NCBI GenBank assembly: GCA_963682025.1
Contig: OY821519.1
Span: 102,234,585 to 102,298,584, forward strand
Length of the DNA: 64,000 nt
Origin: Cordilura impudica
Taxonomy: Eukaryota > Arthropoda > Insecta > Diptera > Scathophagidae
Direction of reading: 5' to 3'
The position numbers and the translations under genes are program-made. This document shows positions 11,134 through 21,894 of the stretch, piece by piece (the first letter of the stretch is position 1; every line of letters starts with the position of its first letter). The notes beneath the pieces were generated by a model. That model was not told the DNA's origin. It did not search any database and saw nothing but the letters and a program-made list of their open reading frames with translations.

Positions 11134-11330
11134 TTGTGCAGTTTCGATAGCAAAAATCCTCGTGCTGAGGTTCAACTTTCTGCCGCATCCATCCTATTCT
11201 GCAGATTTGGCTAAAAGAAAATTGTTTCTATTTCCAAATTTGAAGAAACTTCGAGTCGAATGAGAAGGTCATTTCTGCAATAGAAGCCTATTTTAAAGTC
11301 GTTTCGAACTCTTATTTTACTTGAGCAAAA
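11134..11330 (+). pseudogene. mariner transposase pseudogene, C-terminal part
   Basis: The plus-strand reading gives FLPHPSYSADLA, then LFLFPNLKKL, then AIEAYF with frameshifts. This corresponds to the mariner motif PHPPYSPDLAPSDYFLFPNLKK around the third catalytic Asp. It continues the pseudogene that stops at 8117, showing that the hAT element landed inside it. The SDY part of the motif has been lost. Confidence 0.75.
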
Positions 11331-11901
11331 AGAAAACTATGATGAAAAAAAACCCCAAGAAATGGGGGTTTCTATGTATTTGTAAAGACTTATTAACTCA
11401 ACTTCGTATTTGTTGCAAAGATAGTTCTATTTTTTTTTTACCCATATCCGTAATGAAATTACGAATAAAATTTCCTAAAATACTAAATTTATAAAAACTT
11501 GTTTATCGAATATTAATTAAGGAAGTTCCAAATATCATGACGACCCATTACGAAGTCTGAAGTAATGCCTAGTGGAACAAAAAAAAGGACAGTGAAAATA
11601 CTAGCACTCTGTGTGGATGCCTCAAACTTTTGACCAAGACTGTATGTGTTATTTATCAGATAACTGATTATCCAACAATTAAGCAATACTCTTAATTTAT
11701 CGGATAACCAATGTTCTATAGTATATACTCGTAATAAAAGTTGAGGGTATTTTCAATAAGACGATAGATATAATAACGAAACATTTTGTTGAAATAAAAT
11801 TGCATAAGTGGTGATTTAATAAATAAATAAAAACAAAATGATAAAAAAAAAGATAAGTAGTGGGAAAGAAGATAAGTAAGAATAAAAAAATGTATATATA
11901 C
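11331..11901. other. Alpha2-delta intron segment with Tc1-like end
   Basis: This lies downstream of alpha2-delta exon 5 on the minus strand and holds no exon that I can see. At about 11608-11643 the sequence CTCAAACTTTTGACCAAGAC resembles an inverted Tc1-like end. A short hairpin, CCCCAAGAAATGGGGG, lies near 11354. Confidence 0.4.
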
Positions 11902-12293
11902 TTGAACAAGTGTATCCTCAAAACATCCAACAACAGGCTTAACTTTATCGCTAAAGGTGAAGATGTTCACAAAGTCATTTGTACCTAATGTGTCGAGTAT
12001 TGTATTTACAACATGCTTTGCGATATCTAGCCTCTGCCCAGTCATAGAGCCTGATCCATCCAATAGGATTATTACATCCTTTGGACTTGTCGCCGCTTCC
12101 ATAAACCATGAACGTAACCGGCAATCATATAGATCAACCGGGTCCGTTTTCCATTTCGAAGCCGGGAATTGACGCATAAAGCCGGTCGAACTACCAAAAA
12201 ATTGCCACGACAGTGTTGGATCATTCTTATAATTATCACGAAATATTTGATCCAAATTTTCTGACCATTCAATGGCTTTAATGGTATCCGATG
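11902..12293 (-). CDS. Calcium channel alpha2-delta subunit, exon 5 (VWA domain)
   Basis: The exon starts after a CAATTTAG acceptor and ends at CTTGTTCAA|GTATAT, giving 392 nt. The translation begins SDTIKAIEWSENLDQIF and includes FGSSTGFMRQFPA, then DCRLRSWFMEAATSPKDVI. It ends in the first half of a von Willebrand A domain with the metal-binding MIDAS motif DGSGS (in ILLDGSGSMTGQRL). These are diagnostic of voltage-gated calcium channel alpha2-delta subunits, extracellular proteins that traffic the pore subunit to presynaptic membranes. The upstream exon ends in phase 1, and the G plus CA joins as Ala. The next exon (the ANLANIRELK-type region in relatives) was not found at lower coordinates, so the gene is incomplete here. 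Flies have several paralogues, and I cannot say which this is. Confidence 0.92.
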
Positions 12294-12828
12294 CTAAATT
12301 GTTTTAATAAATGCCATGTTATGAGAAATGACACCAATTTGAATTTCGATCAATTTTTATTTGTTTTTATTAATTTTCAGATCAGATCAGTTCAAATTAG
12401 TTAATGTGTAATGTGTGATTTTGGATATGGAAATAAAAATAAAAACAATAAATATAATTAGCTGATTTCAATCTATTGATTTTTTTTTTTATATTTTTGT
12501 TTGTAAAACATTGAAATGTGTTTTAGTAATTTCAAAAAGAAAAACTGTGCCATTAAAAGCATTTGAAGCCATACTATACATGGAATTTTAACAAAATTCT
12601 TTACACAATCATCTTTATGCTCGCTCGCTCGCTCTCATATTCAGTTGAAAAGATTTACTATTAGGTACAGTTTATATGGCTCAAACATGTTTGTGCAATA
12701 TTTTTTGTTAAAAATCCTTTTTTATTTTTGAAATGTGCTTTTAGCATCGCCATAAGGTGTGTGAATTTAAAAATATTCGTACTAAAATTTATATTAGCTT
12801 TTTAAAGCAAACAATAAAGAAATCAAAC

Positions 12829-13096
12829 CTCTATCGAAAACATTCGTCGGCACATGCACTGAGCTAACACTCAAATTAACTGGTGTTTCAAAAAATTCAA
12901 CTTTGGGTGTTAGAACAATAACTTTTGGTTGCACAAAAATTTTTGGTCCCCCCGCGTCTTCTAAATCTCTTGGTGGCGCTGTTGGTATTGGTTCGCCGGG
13001 TTCAATCATTTCTTTTGAATTATAATATGACAAATATTTATTGGGTTTTTCCATCTGATATGTTAAGGCAGTATTTTCGGCAGTATCCATTATTCG
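12829..13096 (-). CDS. Calcium channel alpha2-delta subunit, exon 4 (VWA-N region)
   Basis: The 268-nt exon runs from a TTTAG|CGAATA acceptor to a GATAGAG|GTTTGA donor, a weaker but acceptable donor. It encodes RIMDTAENTALTYQ, then KYLSYYNSKE, a Pro-rich stretch, and VNLSVSSVHVPTNVFDR. That last segment is the conserved VNTSxSSVHVPTNVY block that precedes the VWA domain in alpha2-delta proteins. It enters in phase 0 from exon 3 and leaves in phase 1 to exon 5. The acidic, Pro-rich loop GEPIPTAPPRDLEDAGGP is likely surface-exposed and poorly conserved. Confidence 0.9.
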
Positions 13097-13207
13097 CTAA
13101 ATTTTTAAATTTATGAATGATTATTTACATTTAAGATTTTATCAGCATAAATGTCTGTTATTAGTTTATTATTATACAAATTTATAGTGCTTCACTATTT
13201 AACTTAC

Positions 13208-13312
13208 TCGCACAGCACTTATTTTTAATTCCATCATAGTTTTTATTTCATTAGCCATAGATTCCACAATTTTAGCTCCTGATCTTGAAACAACTTGAGC
13301 TTGTTTAAAACT
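13208..13312 (-). CDS. Calcium channel alpha2-delta subunit, exon 3
   Basis: A 105-nt exon of exactly 35 codons lies between a TATTTTAG acceptor and a CGA|GTAAGT donor. It encodes SFKQAQVVSRSGAKIVESMA followed by NEIKTMMELK and ends AVR. It joins in phase 0 on both sides. The amphipathic helix and the ...EIxxMMxxKxxAVxRI sequence match the N-terminal part of alpha2 upstream of the VWA-N domain. It is too short for an ORF search and was found by splice signals and phase. Confidence 0.88.
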
Positions 13313-13953
13313 CTAAAATAAAAAAAATAAAAACAATATTTATTTTATGTGGATTTAAAAGAAAAAAAAAACAAAAACTATACCCTAAAAACGATCTAAT
13401 ATTCGTTAACATTAAAATAAAACAGTATTGTTGTCATTATATTCCCATATTTGCCTGTGCGTAGCATAAAGGTCGGGTATTGTGAAATATGCGGGTAATA
13501 ATTGTCCATACCTTTTTTTCGAAAACTAATGACTATTTCGCAAATCAGGGCTTATATACATTATACATGTCGAAAAATATTAAATTGTATTTGTAGTTCT
13601 GAAAATAATCGTAGTTGTTAGCTTCATTTACTTCGGAAGAATTTTTGGGTGTTTTCGACTTTTTTTAATGAGATGTAGTTTTGTGCTTTAATATTGCACA
13701 CAAACTTGATTTGATATATGTTTTTAAATATATGAATTAATAAATACTTGTAATTTATTAAGTTTATATTTTAAAAAAAAATTTTTTAATTTTGTTGGCG
13801 ATGCCAACTTAGCGCTTTTTTACTATCCAAAAAAACGCATTTTTTCTACTTAGCGTCGTTTTAAAAAAGTGTTGAATTGACGTTTTTCATTTTTAGTTTT
13901 TAGCGCCTTACCATTTTTTATATGCAACAGTTCATTTTTAACAAAATAGTACA

Positions 13954-14322
13954 TCTATAATATTAATAGGCTAGGCGATTTCTTGTGACCGATATTTTGT
14001 TCTACCGTTTTATCCCAATTTTGACCAAACGTATATTATTTGAAAGGTATTTCTTTTTAGCCATTTTGTAGATTTACAGATTTTTAATTTTTCCTTTATT
14101 TTGAGTAAATTGCATTTAAAGTTGCTACTAACACATATATAAAATTATACAATGCTATGTGTTTATTAAATTTGTTAATGTGTTTAATAAAAATGAGTTT
14201 GTTTTTTTGTTTGATTTGTGAATTGGCTATAATTGATTAGCATACCTTTAGGGTTTTTATTTAATGAAAAAATAAAATTTCCTGGAATTTGCACTCGAAT
14301 TTCGAGAGCTGGAATCTGCTAG
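13954..14322 (+). mobile_element. Non-autonomous Helitron, complete 369-bp copy
   Basis: The 5' end is TCTATAATATTAATAGGCTA. The 3' end carries the hairpin CTCGAATTTCGAG followed 13 bp later by a terminal CTAG. The insertion lies between A (13953) and T (14323). These are the standard Helitron signatures (TC start, 3' hairpin, CTRR end, A-T target, no target duplication). Partial relatives occur at 15667, 24973, 28087, 48468 and 63959. No Rep/helicase is encoded. Confidence 0.85.
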
Positions 14323-14849
14323 TATTTAATTAACTGCTCTCCAAATTTAAACTTTTTTTTTGTCAAAGACTCTCACAATTGGTTCTCTTATTCGACAGTA
14401 AGACAAAAATTATATAATAAAATGTATAAGTTGTTTAACAAAGATTTTGATATGCCAAGAAAAATTTCAACAATAGAATTAACCGAATGGCTTATAGAAA
14501 GAGCCATTAAAGCAATTCTGGATATGTGGCTTGTGTTGAGAAATCATTTTATCGTTGTTAATGAAAATTCATTTCAAACGAAGCCGGCTCAATTTTAGTG
14601 AATCTGGAATTGGAAGTCCGAAATGCGAACCACACAAAACTTTTTGATGACATATATCGGATATTAAAAGGTCTAACAAATAGTATAATTGTATTTACGC
14701 TTAAATTTGATTATTATGCATGAAATTTGCCATTTAAGTAATGGTTCTGAAAAGGCCTGTTTGACAAAAAAAATATTGAAGGATCGTACAAAGAATTAAT
14801 AAACAAAAGTTAATTGAGTTCAGAAAACTTATTTACGAGTTTAGAGCAC
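14323..14849. other. Intronic sequence, no feature recognised
   Basis: AT-rich sequence with no exon and no defined repeat edges. It may be part of the transposon relic whose helix-turn-helix lies at 14850-15062. Confidence 0.4.
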
Positions 14850-15062
14850 TTAATTGTCATCTAATTTTACAACATAAAAAAAGTTTCTTAAATCGGCGTG
14901 GATAAAATTTTTAAAAAATTTCAAAGATTTTATAAAGTTTATAAACTTTATCACGGTTAGATGACTACAGCCTAACCGGCTTACAATTTCGCGGCAAGGT
15001 ACTCCTTCATCCTCCAATATAAAAGTAATGAGCTTTTGGTCTCGAGTCAAACTCTTATATTT
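14850..15062 (-). pseudogene. Tc1-like transposase helix-turn-helix remnant
   Basis: The minus-strand frame reads SLTRDQKLITFILEDEGVPC followed by REIVSRLGCSHLTVIKF, a classic paired-like helix-turn-helix of Tc1/mariner transposases (reIaxrLgcShsTV). After this the frame runs into unrelated sequence and a stop, and no catalytic motifs follow. The reported start is not a biological start. It lies in the alpha2-delta first large intron. Confidence 0.6.
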
Positions 15063-15666
15063 CGGAGTAATTTTTGAGGTATATCCTATTTATTTTTAAT
15101 TTGAAGTTACTTGTACAGATAAATGTATATAATTGCCATTCAGTAAAAGCTGAGAAACTAAAAAAAAAAACTGAAAAAATTGAAGCGGTAAGATGTACGT
15201 GACCGCAGGTGTATTAACACGATTAAAAAAAGTGAAATTCAAAAATGAAATTCAGAAAATATTCGACAAGCTCTTAAATCTATTGAACATTTTTAAATGG
15301 AGGTTTTAACTGACAGATAAATCGTATCATGTTTCCAGAACTGCACTCTACAAATGGTTTTTGAATTGGTGTTTTCGGTCTCTTATCGATGTCGCAGTGA
15401 CTTGAATTTCTCAACAAATGTATTCCACATAACCCTCTAATTTTGTAAATGATTTATTTCTAGGTACTTAAGCTTTTTCTTATATAACTTTTCTAAATAT
15501 TAATATAGAATTATTTCATCTTAAATACAGATATGCAATTGATTAAGGAAGATATAAAAGCTGAATTCGTAATTTTTTGTTTGTACTTTGGTGGAATTCT
15601 ACCCGAACTTAACCTACAACAATTTCTATTTACTTCAATTAATTTTATTATAATTTCACTATGAAA
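15063..15666. other. Intronic sequence, no feature recognised
   Basis: AT-rich, with no convincing exon or repeat edge on either strand. Confidence 0.4.
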
Positions 15667-15854
15667 TCTATAATATTAATACGCTAGGCGATTTCTTATG
15701 ACCAATGTTTTGTTCCACCGTTTTATACCGATTTTGACCAAACGTATATTATTTGAAAGGTATTTCCTTTCAACCGTTTTGCAGATTTACAGATTTTTAA
15801 ATTTTTTCCTTTATTATACATAAAATTAACAAACACATTAACACACATTTTATT
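15667..15854 (+). mobile_element. Helitron fragment, 5' half
   Basis: It starts A|TCTATAATATTAATACGCTA and follows the complete copy at 13954 through the GACCAAACGTATATTATTTG block. It breaks near 15850, where a DINE-like element begins. The 3' half is missing. Confidence 0.8.
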
Positions 15855-16500
15855 ATACCGATCGACTCAGAATCACTTTCTGAGTCGATTTACCGATGTC
15901 CGTCCGTCCGTCTGTGTGTCCATGTAAACCTTGTAATCAAACTACAGGTCGCAAATTTCAATATATTTTGATGAAATTTGGTATATAAGCTTTCATCAGC
16001 CATAGGATGAACGCTATTGAAATTGGTGAACTTCGGTCCATGTTCAGACCTAGTCCCCATACAAATTATCATATAGATCTCAGTCAAATTGGGTTTGTAT
16101 GTGTTTATTATATCCAATAATCAGCAGTCCAAAAATAATCCCTATAGGACAATTCTTAGTCGTAGGCCCCATATAGAGCTGCTTCCCGATCTTGACTTAA
16201 ATCTATAAAAAAAAAATTTTTTCTCAAATTTGGTTTGTATATATTTTTTTAAAATATAAGTGACTTTACCAAAAATGGTCAGGATCGGTCCATTTTTCGA
16301 CCTAGTCCCCATATAAATATAGCACCCGATATGAACTTTTTAATATCTGCAGCCAAAACAATTTATAACAATGCCACTCAAATTTGGTTTATGCTTATTT
16401 TCTGTATCCAATTAGTTGGACCGAAGAGATAGGGTTTATAAACCATGGTATATGGTATCGTATAGTTGGTCTAGACCGACTATAATTTTCTTACTTGTTT
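15855..16500 (-). mobile_element. DINE-like element, 3' end truncated
   Basis: Read on the minus strand, it starts at the ACAAGTAAGAAAATTATAG end (16500) with the GTCGGTCTAGACCAAC palindrome. It runs to the GACGGACGGAC tract and stops just after ATCGGTATAAT. The last 100 bp of the consensus (GGTCAAATATTTTTGG to the GGTATAGGGTATA end) are absent. It abuts the truncated Helitron. Confidence 0.8.
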
Positions 16501-16844
16501 TTCATGCGGTTTGGTAAGTGTGATAAAAAAAATATTTTCACCTCCTTCATGCGGATTCGTTTCAGTTTTTTTTTTGGAAAACTGGTTTTTTACTTTGTTT
16601 ATTTTTATGTGTTGTGACCTGCTTAAACTTTCATGGGCAAGTTTTTGTTGTTGTTTATTGTTTATATTTAGACTTCAATGCAGGACAATATTATAATATG
16701 CATTCAGGTCGAATTTGTAAGAGGAACCTCATATTTAACAAGATTATAGTGCAATAACAGAGAAAAGAGGAAATAGATTAAAGTTTTAAATGACTTCAAT
16801 GAGCGCCTTCAATAACTATGATTAAAAATTTAGTAGGTTGTATA

Positions 16845-16985
16845 TGCTTTTATCGACCATAGAACGGACGCTATTGTGATTGGTGAAAATCGGTGCATGT
16901 TCAGATCTAGTCCCCACACCGATCAGATCTAGTCCCCATAAGCCGTATCAGACTGACTGAAATGGTCGTAAGATCTAAATTTTTA
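16845..16985 (-). mobile_element. Degenerate DINE-like fragment
   Basis: The blocks TGCTTTTATCGACCATAG, CGCTATTGTGATTGGTGAAA and TGTTCAGATCTAGTCCCCA match the middle of the DINE-like consensus in inverse orientation. The CAGATCTAGTCCCCA block is duplicated in tandem. Both ends are lost. Confidence 0.65.
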
Positions 16986-17125
16986 CATATTTGTATATTA
17001 ATACTTATCGAATCGGTGAAAAGTATTTCGATGATTTTTCCCGCATTTCCAAGTATTTCCGGCTAAGTTTTTGATGGAATAAACCTGTGTGCCAAATTTT
17101 AGCTCTCGAAACAACAAATATACTC

Positions 17126-17800
17126 AACAAGTAAGAAAGTTATTGTCGGACTATACCGACTATACGATACCCTATATCATGCGTTCAGTTTGAATGGCAT
17201 TGTTATTAATTTTTTTTTTTCCTGTAAATATGAAAATATTCATATCGGATTTTCCGGGACTAGGTCACAAAATGGACCGATCCTGGCCATATTTGGTTAA
17301 GTCACTTATTTTTTTGCAAAAACTTATACAAACCAAATACGAGAAAAATCTGTGCAATAATTTAGTATTTTGATAAGTGAAGATCGGGAAGCAACTTTAT
17401 ATGGGGGTTATGACTAAGAAATCTCCTACAGGGTTTATGTTTTTGGACTACCGATTAATAGGTGTAATAAACACAAGCAAACCAAATTTGACCAAGATCT
17501 ACATATATGATAATTTAGGTCTTATGGCAATTTAAGTTGATCTCATAGGGGTAATTTGTATGGGGACTAGGTCTGAACATGCATCGATTCGTCCTACTAA
17601 AATTCATCAAAATATATTCATATTTGCAACCTGTAATTTGATAAGGTTTACGTGGACACACAGACGGACGGATATCGCTAATTCGACTCAGAAAGTGATT
17701 CTGAGTCGATCGGTATAATAAAAGATGGGTCTAGGTCAAATAGTTTTGGTAGTTCCAAACATCAGCACAAAGTCATTATACCCTGACCTCATATTGGTTT
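17126..17800 (+). mobile_element. DINE-like element, diverged
   Basis: It begins ACAAGTAAGAAAGTTATTGT with the GTCGGACTATACCGACTATA hairpin and passes through all main blocks. The GACGGACGGAT tract is shortened (about 17663-17674). It ends near CTCATATTGG. Internal deletions are visible in the 17580-17600 region. Confidence 0.8.
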
Positions 17801-18009
17801 CAGTTTCCGATGTGCATTCTTTTCAGAAATACCCTGAGGTATGATGCTCTCGTATGTCCTCAGTTCTAACATTTTAAGTTCGTATAATACGAATTAAAAA
17901 TCAACTCCGCTCCTGTCAACTACCATAGACTACAATAAAATTTAGAGCACGCTGAGTCATTAAGTTTTCGTTTGAAATCAATTGAAAGCAGAGAACCTCG
18001 AGAATTTTT

Positions 18010-18372
18010 ACAAAAATAAGTGAATTTTCATAAAACATTATCTTTTTGCGGAAAAGCCATCATTGAAACCAAGGTAAGGCTTGATAAAAAGTGTTTTACT
18101 AAACTCCGTTGTTCAGGTCGCTCAAAAGAGCGATAGAATGCATGGAATGATATTAGAAGATCGGGCATCCCATTTGGACGGGTAGATCACATTTTACATG
18201 TATATTTGAAGTGAACGTGACCAAAGAAAGATGTGTCTGTCAGCCAAAAATATCATGGCGATAATTCTTTGGAATTCAGCCTGTATCATTAATATCGATT
18301 ACCTTGAAACGGGTAAAACGATCACCGGAAAAAATTATTCACAGCTGTTGCAGCAAAAACGTCGTGTTTGAG
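18010..18372 (+). pseudogene. mariner transposase relic
   Basis: The plus-strand reading at 18224-18370 gives SAKNIMAIILWNSACIINID followed by YLETGKTITGKNYSQLLQQ. This corresponds to the mariner segment SGKVMASVFWDAxGIIFIDYLEKGKTITGxYYxxLL between the first and second catalytic residues. Upstream, 18035-18120 carries weak N-terminal similarity (GKAIIETKVRLDK, FTKLRCSGRSK) across frame changes. The second and third catalytic blocks are absent. The satellite-bearing element begins 20 bp downstream. Confidence 0.7.
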
Positions 18373-18392
18373 GATTATAAACTTTACTTAAT

Positions 18393-19755
18393 AATCTAAT
18401 CCATAAAAACAAAGTTTTTATTAAAACTCTTTCTTTCCTTATGCATATGAGTTTTGAATTCCTCCGTGACAGTGCGTGACTTTGCGAGACTATTTTAAAA
18501 TTAATCTTTGGTCACAACAATTCTATGGACCAAGTTTCAGATTGATTGGATAAGGGGAAATGGGTTTTTAAATCACTCCGTGACTGTGCGTGACTATGCA
18601 TGACTGTGCGTGACTGTGTCAAAGTTAATCTTTTTTCACAGCAAGTATAAGGACTAAGTTTCAGATCGATCGGATGAGGGGAAATGACATTTTGATCACT
18701 CCGTGACTGTGCGTGACTATGCGTGACTATGTGTGACTATGCCAAAGTTATTTTTTTTCACAGCAAGTCTATCGACCAAGTTTCAGATCGATCGGATAAG
18801 GGTAAATGGGTTTTAAATCACTCCGTGACTGTGAGTGACTATGCGTGACTATGCGTGACTGTGCGTGACTATGCCAAAGTTAATCTTTTTTCACAGCAAG
18901 TGTATGGACAAAGTTTCAGATCGATCGGATAAGGGGAAGTGAGGTTTTAATCTATTCGTGACTGTGCGTGACTGTGCGTGACTATGCGTGACTGTGTGTG
19001 ACTATGTCAGAGATAATCTTTTTTCACAGCAAATATATCGACCAAGTTTCAGATCGATCGGATAAGGGTAAATGGGTTTTAAATCACTCCGTGACTGTGA
19101 GTGACTATGCGTGACTGTGCGTGACTATGTGTGACTATGCCAAAGTTATTTTTTTTCACAGCAAGTCTATCGACCAAGTTTCAGATCGATCGGATAAGGG
19201 TAAATGGGTTTTAAATCACTCCGTGACTGTGAGTGACTATGCGTGACTGTGCGTGACTATGCCAAAGTTAATCGTTTGTTCACAGCAAGTGTTTGGACAA
19301 AGTTTCAGATCGATCGGATAAGGGGAAGTGAGGTTTTAATCTATTCGTGACTGTGCGTGACTATGCGTGACTGTGTGTGACTATGTCAGAGATAATCTTT
19401 TTTCACAGCAAATATATCGACCAAGTTTCAGATCGATCGGATAAGGGGAAATGGGTTTCAAATCACCCCGTGCCTTGCGTGACTATGCCTGACTGTGCGT
19501 GACTATGTCAAAGTTAATCTTTTTTCACAGCAAGTATATGGACCAAGTTTCAGATCGATCGGATGAGGGGAAATGACATTTAGATCAATCCGTGACTGTG
19601 CGTTACTATGCGTGACTGTGCGTGACTACCCCAAAATTAATCTATAGTCACAACAAGACTATGGACCAAGTTTCAGATTAATTGGATAAGGGGGAATGGA
19701 CAACAGACAGAGAGTATGAGTTAAAAGAAAGAGTTTAAAAAGAAAAAAATTTCAG
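18393..19755 (+). mobile_element. Satellite-bearing terminal-inverted-repeat element, copy 1
   Basis: It begins AATCTAATCCATAAAAACAA, then AAAACTCTTTCTTTCCTTATG. The right end carries the inverse block AAAAGAAAGAGTTTAAA preceded by an ACAGACAGAGAGTATGAG segment. Between the ends are about ten tandem units of roughly 120-130 bp. Each has a variable number of GTGACTRTGC steps, then CAAAGTTAATCTTTTTTCAC, then GACCAAGTTTCAGATCGATC and GGATAAGGGGAAATG. No ORF of note is present. It sits in the first large alpha2-delta intron. The family is not known to me. Confidence 0.75.
18460..19690. repeat. GTGACTGTGC-containing satellite array
   Basis: The array has about ten units, each anchored by a GATCGATCGGATAAGG-like block at roughly 18540, 18665, 18788, 18913, 19046, 19178, 19309, 19428, 19555 and 19676. 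Within each unit the 10-bp step GTGACTRTGC repeats two to five times, so there is a short repeat inside a longer repeat. Unit-length variation follows the number of 10-bp steps. Confidence 0.85.
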
Positions 19756-19988
19756 GCTTAATTATGTATGGCATTCAGATAAAATATGAAAACCATTTTT
19801 ATATTATAACTAGTTCGATTTAATTTAAATATCTGCTGTTATTATACTTATAAGTGTTACATTAAATATCTAACCTATATATATATTTTTAATCTTATGG
19901 AAAAATCAATAATTGGTGCTCCACAACTATTGGTATTTACAAAGTAATAACCAGTATTATAATCAACCATAAACATTACTATACATAC

Positions 19989-20070
19989 CTCTTGGACTTC
20001 TTTCCGACGAGTTATAAAATCGCCTAAATGGAATAGTTCCATTCCTAGTTTATCAGCCCAGGAATGAACT
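19989..20070 (-). CDS. Calcium channel alpha2-delta subunit, exon 2
   Basis: An 82-nt exon spans from an ACCTTTCAG acceptor to a GTCCAAGAG|GTATGT donor. It encodes VHSWADKLGMELFHLGDFIT then RRKEVQE, the usual start of the mature alpha2 chain. It takes two bases from exon 1 and leaves in phase 0. The intron to exon 3 is about 6.7 kb and contains a Helitron, DINE-like copies, a mariner relic and a satellite-bearing element. Confidence 0.88.
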
Positions 20071-20143
20071 CTGAAAGGTTGTTTTATATACATTTTTTTT
20101 AGTTAAAGACAATGAAAATTGAATTTTGTTATTTAATATTTAC

Positions 20144-20253
20144 AAGTTGTAATTGATTTTTTCACCAGGCACAAAGTTGGCACCATTTGGATAAAGCACA
20201 AAGAAACAGCAAAATATTTTGAATAAAATGGAATATAAATTTCTCCACAACAT
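20144..20253 (-). CDS. Calcium channel alpha2-delta subunit, exon 1 (signal peptide)
   Basis: The ATG at 20253 starts 36 codons plus two bases, ending at AACTT|GTAAAT. The peptide is a short basic stretch, a hydrophobic core (ILFKIFCCFFVLY) and a polar end (PNGANFVPGEKI). That is the layout of a cleavable secretory signal, as expected for this extracellular subunit. A 73-bp intron separates it from exon 2. No 5' untranslated exon or promoter was identified. Confidence 0.85.
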
Positions 20254-21111
20254 TATGTTTTTAAATTTATACAATTATTTAAAATAAAATAACAAGAATC
20301 ATCAATAATAATGCAAAAATGTATGGTTTTTCATATCACTTTTTATTTAATTTATCATCTTGTGCGTTAAATCCGGAATATATGAATATTAGGAATGTTA
20401 TATTTGTTAATGTACTAGTTAAATATTGTTAATAAATTATTTAATATATGTTTTTTTATTTTTAATTATTTTTAAGTTATTTAAAATTTTGTATTGTATT
20501 TCTTTATGGAGAAAAACTTTTTCATGTATGTACACTGTCTTCTATTTAAAAATTTTTCCAAATTCTACTCAAATGATGAGTTCATCAATACCTTAGCGTA
20601 CGATTGAAAGTGATCACTGCTGGAATCTGTATTTTATATCGTCCATACTCTTCTAAAGCTATCGTACGCAGAAGCCGCAATAGTTGACGCATGGATTTTA
20701 GTTATGTTTATGTTTACATATTCCACATGTACCGGTGTTGTGTGGTATGCAACAGGAGTTTGTTTACATGATTTTTTTAAACATAAACAAATTTTGGAGT
20801 TTGCGCTTTCAATTTGTTTACGTCTGGTTTCATTGACGGCGTTCCAGAGATAACGTTGATGAATGAAAGTTGTTGTCGTGGAAAAGGCTGTAAAAGTTCA
20901 ACATTTTTTTACTTGTTGTTATTGAATGTTGAAAATTAACACCTTAAGGGTGATCAGAAATATTATTAAGAACATCAGCTTTTTGAACGACGTACTGCAC
21001 TGAGGAGTGGTTTCTGCCTACGATCCGAGTAAATTCACGAGTAAATTCATTTCTAAGCTTTAGGGTAATTTTACTCTCGTCAAGATTTATTCGAAAGAAA
21101 AATTATTAATT
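20254..21111. other. Sequence upstream of alpha2-delta exon 1
   Basis: No coding exon is recognised. This is where the promoter or 5' untranslated exons of the minus-strand gene might lie, but I see no defensible core promoter. The stretch 20590-20850 is less AT-rich than its surroundings. Confidence 0.4.
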
Positions 21112-21894
21112 ATACCCTATACCACTATGTGGTTTGGGTATAATGACTTTGTGCTGCTGTTTGTAACAACCAAAAATATTTGACCTACACCCATCTTTAA
21201 TTATACCAATCGAATCAGAATCACTATCTGATTCGATTTAACGATGTCCGTCCGTCCGTCCGTCCGTCCGTTTGTGTGTCCATGTAAAGCTTGTAATCAA
21301 ACTGCAGGTCGCAAATATGAATATATTTTGACGAAATTTGGTATTTGTTCTTTTATCGGCCATGGGATGAACGCTATTGAAATTGGTGAGAATCGGTCCA
21401 TGTTCAGACCTAGCCCCCATACAAATTACCCCTATGAAATCGACATAAATTGCCATAAGATCCAAATTGTCATATAGATCTTACTCAAATTGGGTTTGTA
21501 TGCGTTCATTACATCCATTAACGAGTAGTCCAAAAATGATGCCTTTGGCCCCATATAGAGCTGCTTCCCGATTTTCACTTAAATCTATTAAAAACAAAAA
21601 TATTGCACTGATTCTTCTCAAATTTTATTTGTATATATTTTTGCAAACTAAAAGAGACTTTACCAAACATGATCAGGATCGGTCCATTTTTGGACCTAGT
21701 CCCCATATGGACATATCATCCGATATGAACTTTTTCATATCTGCAGCCAAAAAAATTAATAAAAATCCCACTCAAATTTGGTTTTTGCTTATTTTCTATG
21801 TCCAGTTAGTTGGGCCTAAGAGATAGAGTTTCTAAATGCATGGTATAGGGTATCGTATAGTCGGTCTAGACCGACTATAATTTTCTTACTTGTT
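21112..21894 (-). mobile_element. DINE-like element, full-length copy
   Basis: On the minus strand it runs from ACAAGTAAGAAAATTATAG with the perfect palindrome AGTCGGTCTAGACCGACT to CACATAGTGGTATAGGGTAT. The plus-strand (GTCC)n tract at 21247-21270 has about six units. Long apparent ORFs in both directions across it are present in the other copies too and are a property of the repeat. Confidence 0.88.

Larger units (their letters stand above)
12294..13953. other. Alpha2-delta introns (exons 3-5 interval and beyond)
   Basis: Outside exons 3 and 4 this interval is intronic and AT-rich. A short GCTC microsatellite lies near 12620-12635. No repeat family was recognised before the Helitron at 13954. 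Confidence 0.6.

Noticed and set aside
11697..11901. C-terminal tail of the alpha2-delta ORF (…VYIHFFILTYLL…)
   Set aside because: It follows a GTATAT donor and is hydrophobic AT-rich intron translation, not family sequence.
18460..19690. CRISPR-like array
   Set aside because: The units are tandem repeats without unique spacers, in a fly nuclear sequence. It is a satellite inside a transposon.
21238..21477. Repeated ORFs reading MDLMAIYVDFIGVICMGARS... and antisense partners (also at 8617, 15890, 30267, 34898, 52409, 55261)
   Set aside because: These are translations of the DINE-like repeat. The similarity is at DNA level in both strands, there is no conserved start or domain, and the Thr-Asp-Gly-Arg tail is just the GACG microsatellite.
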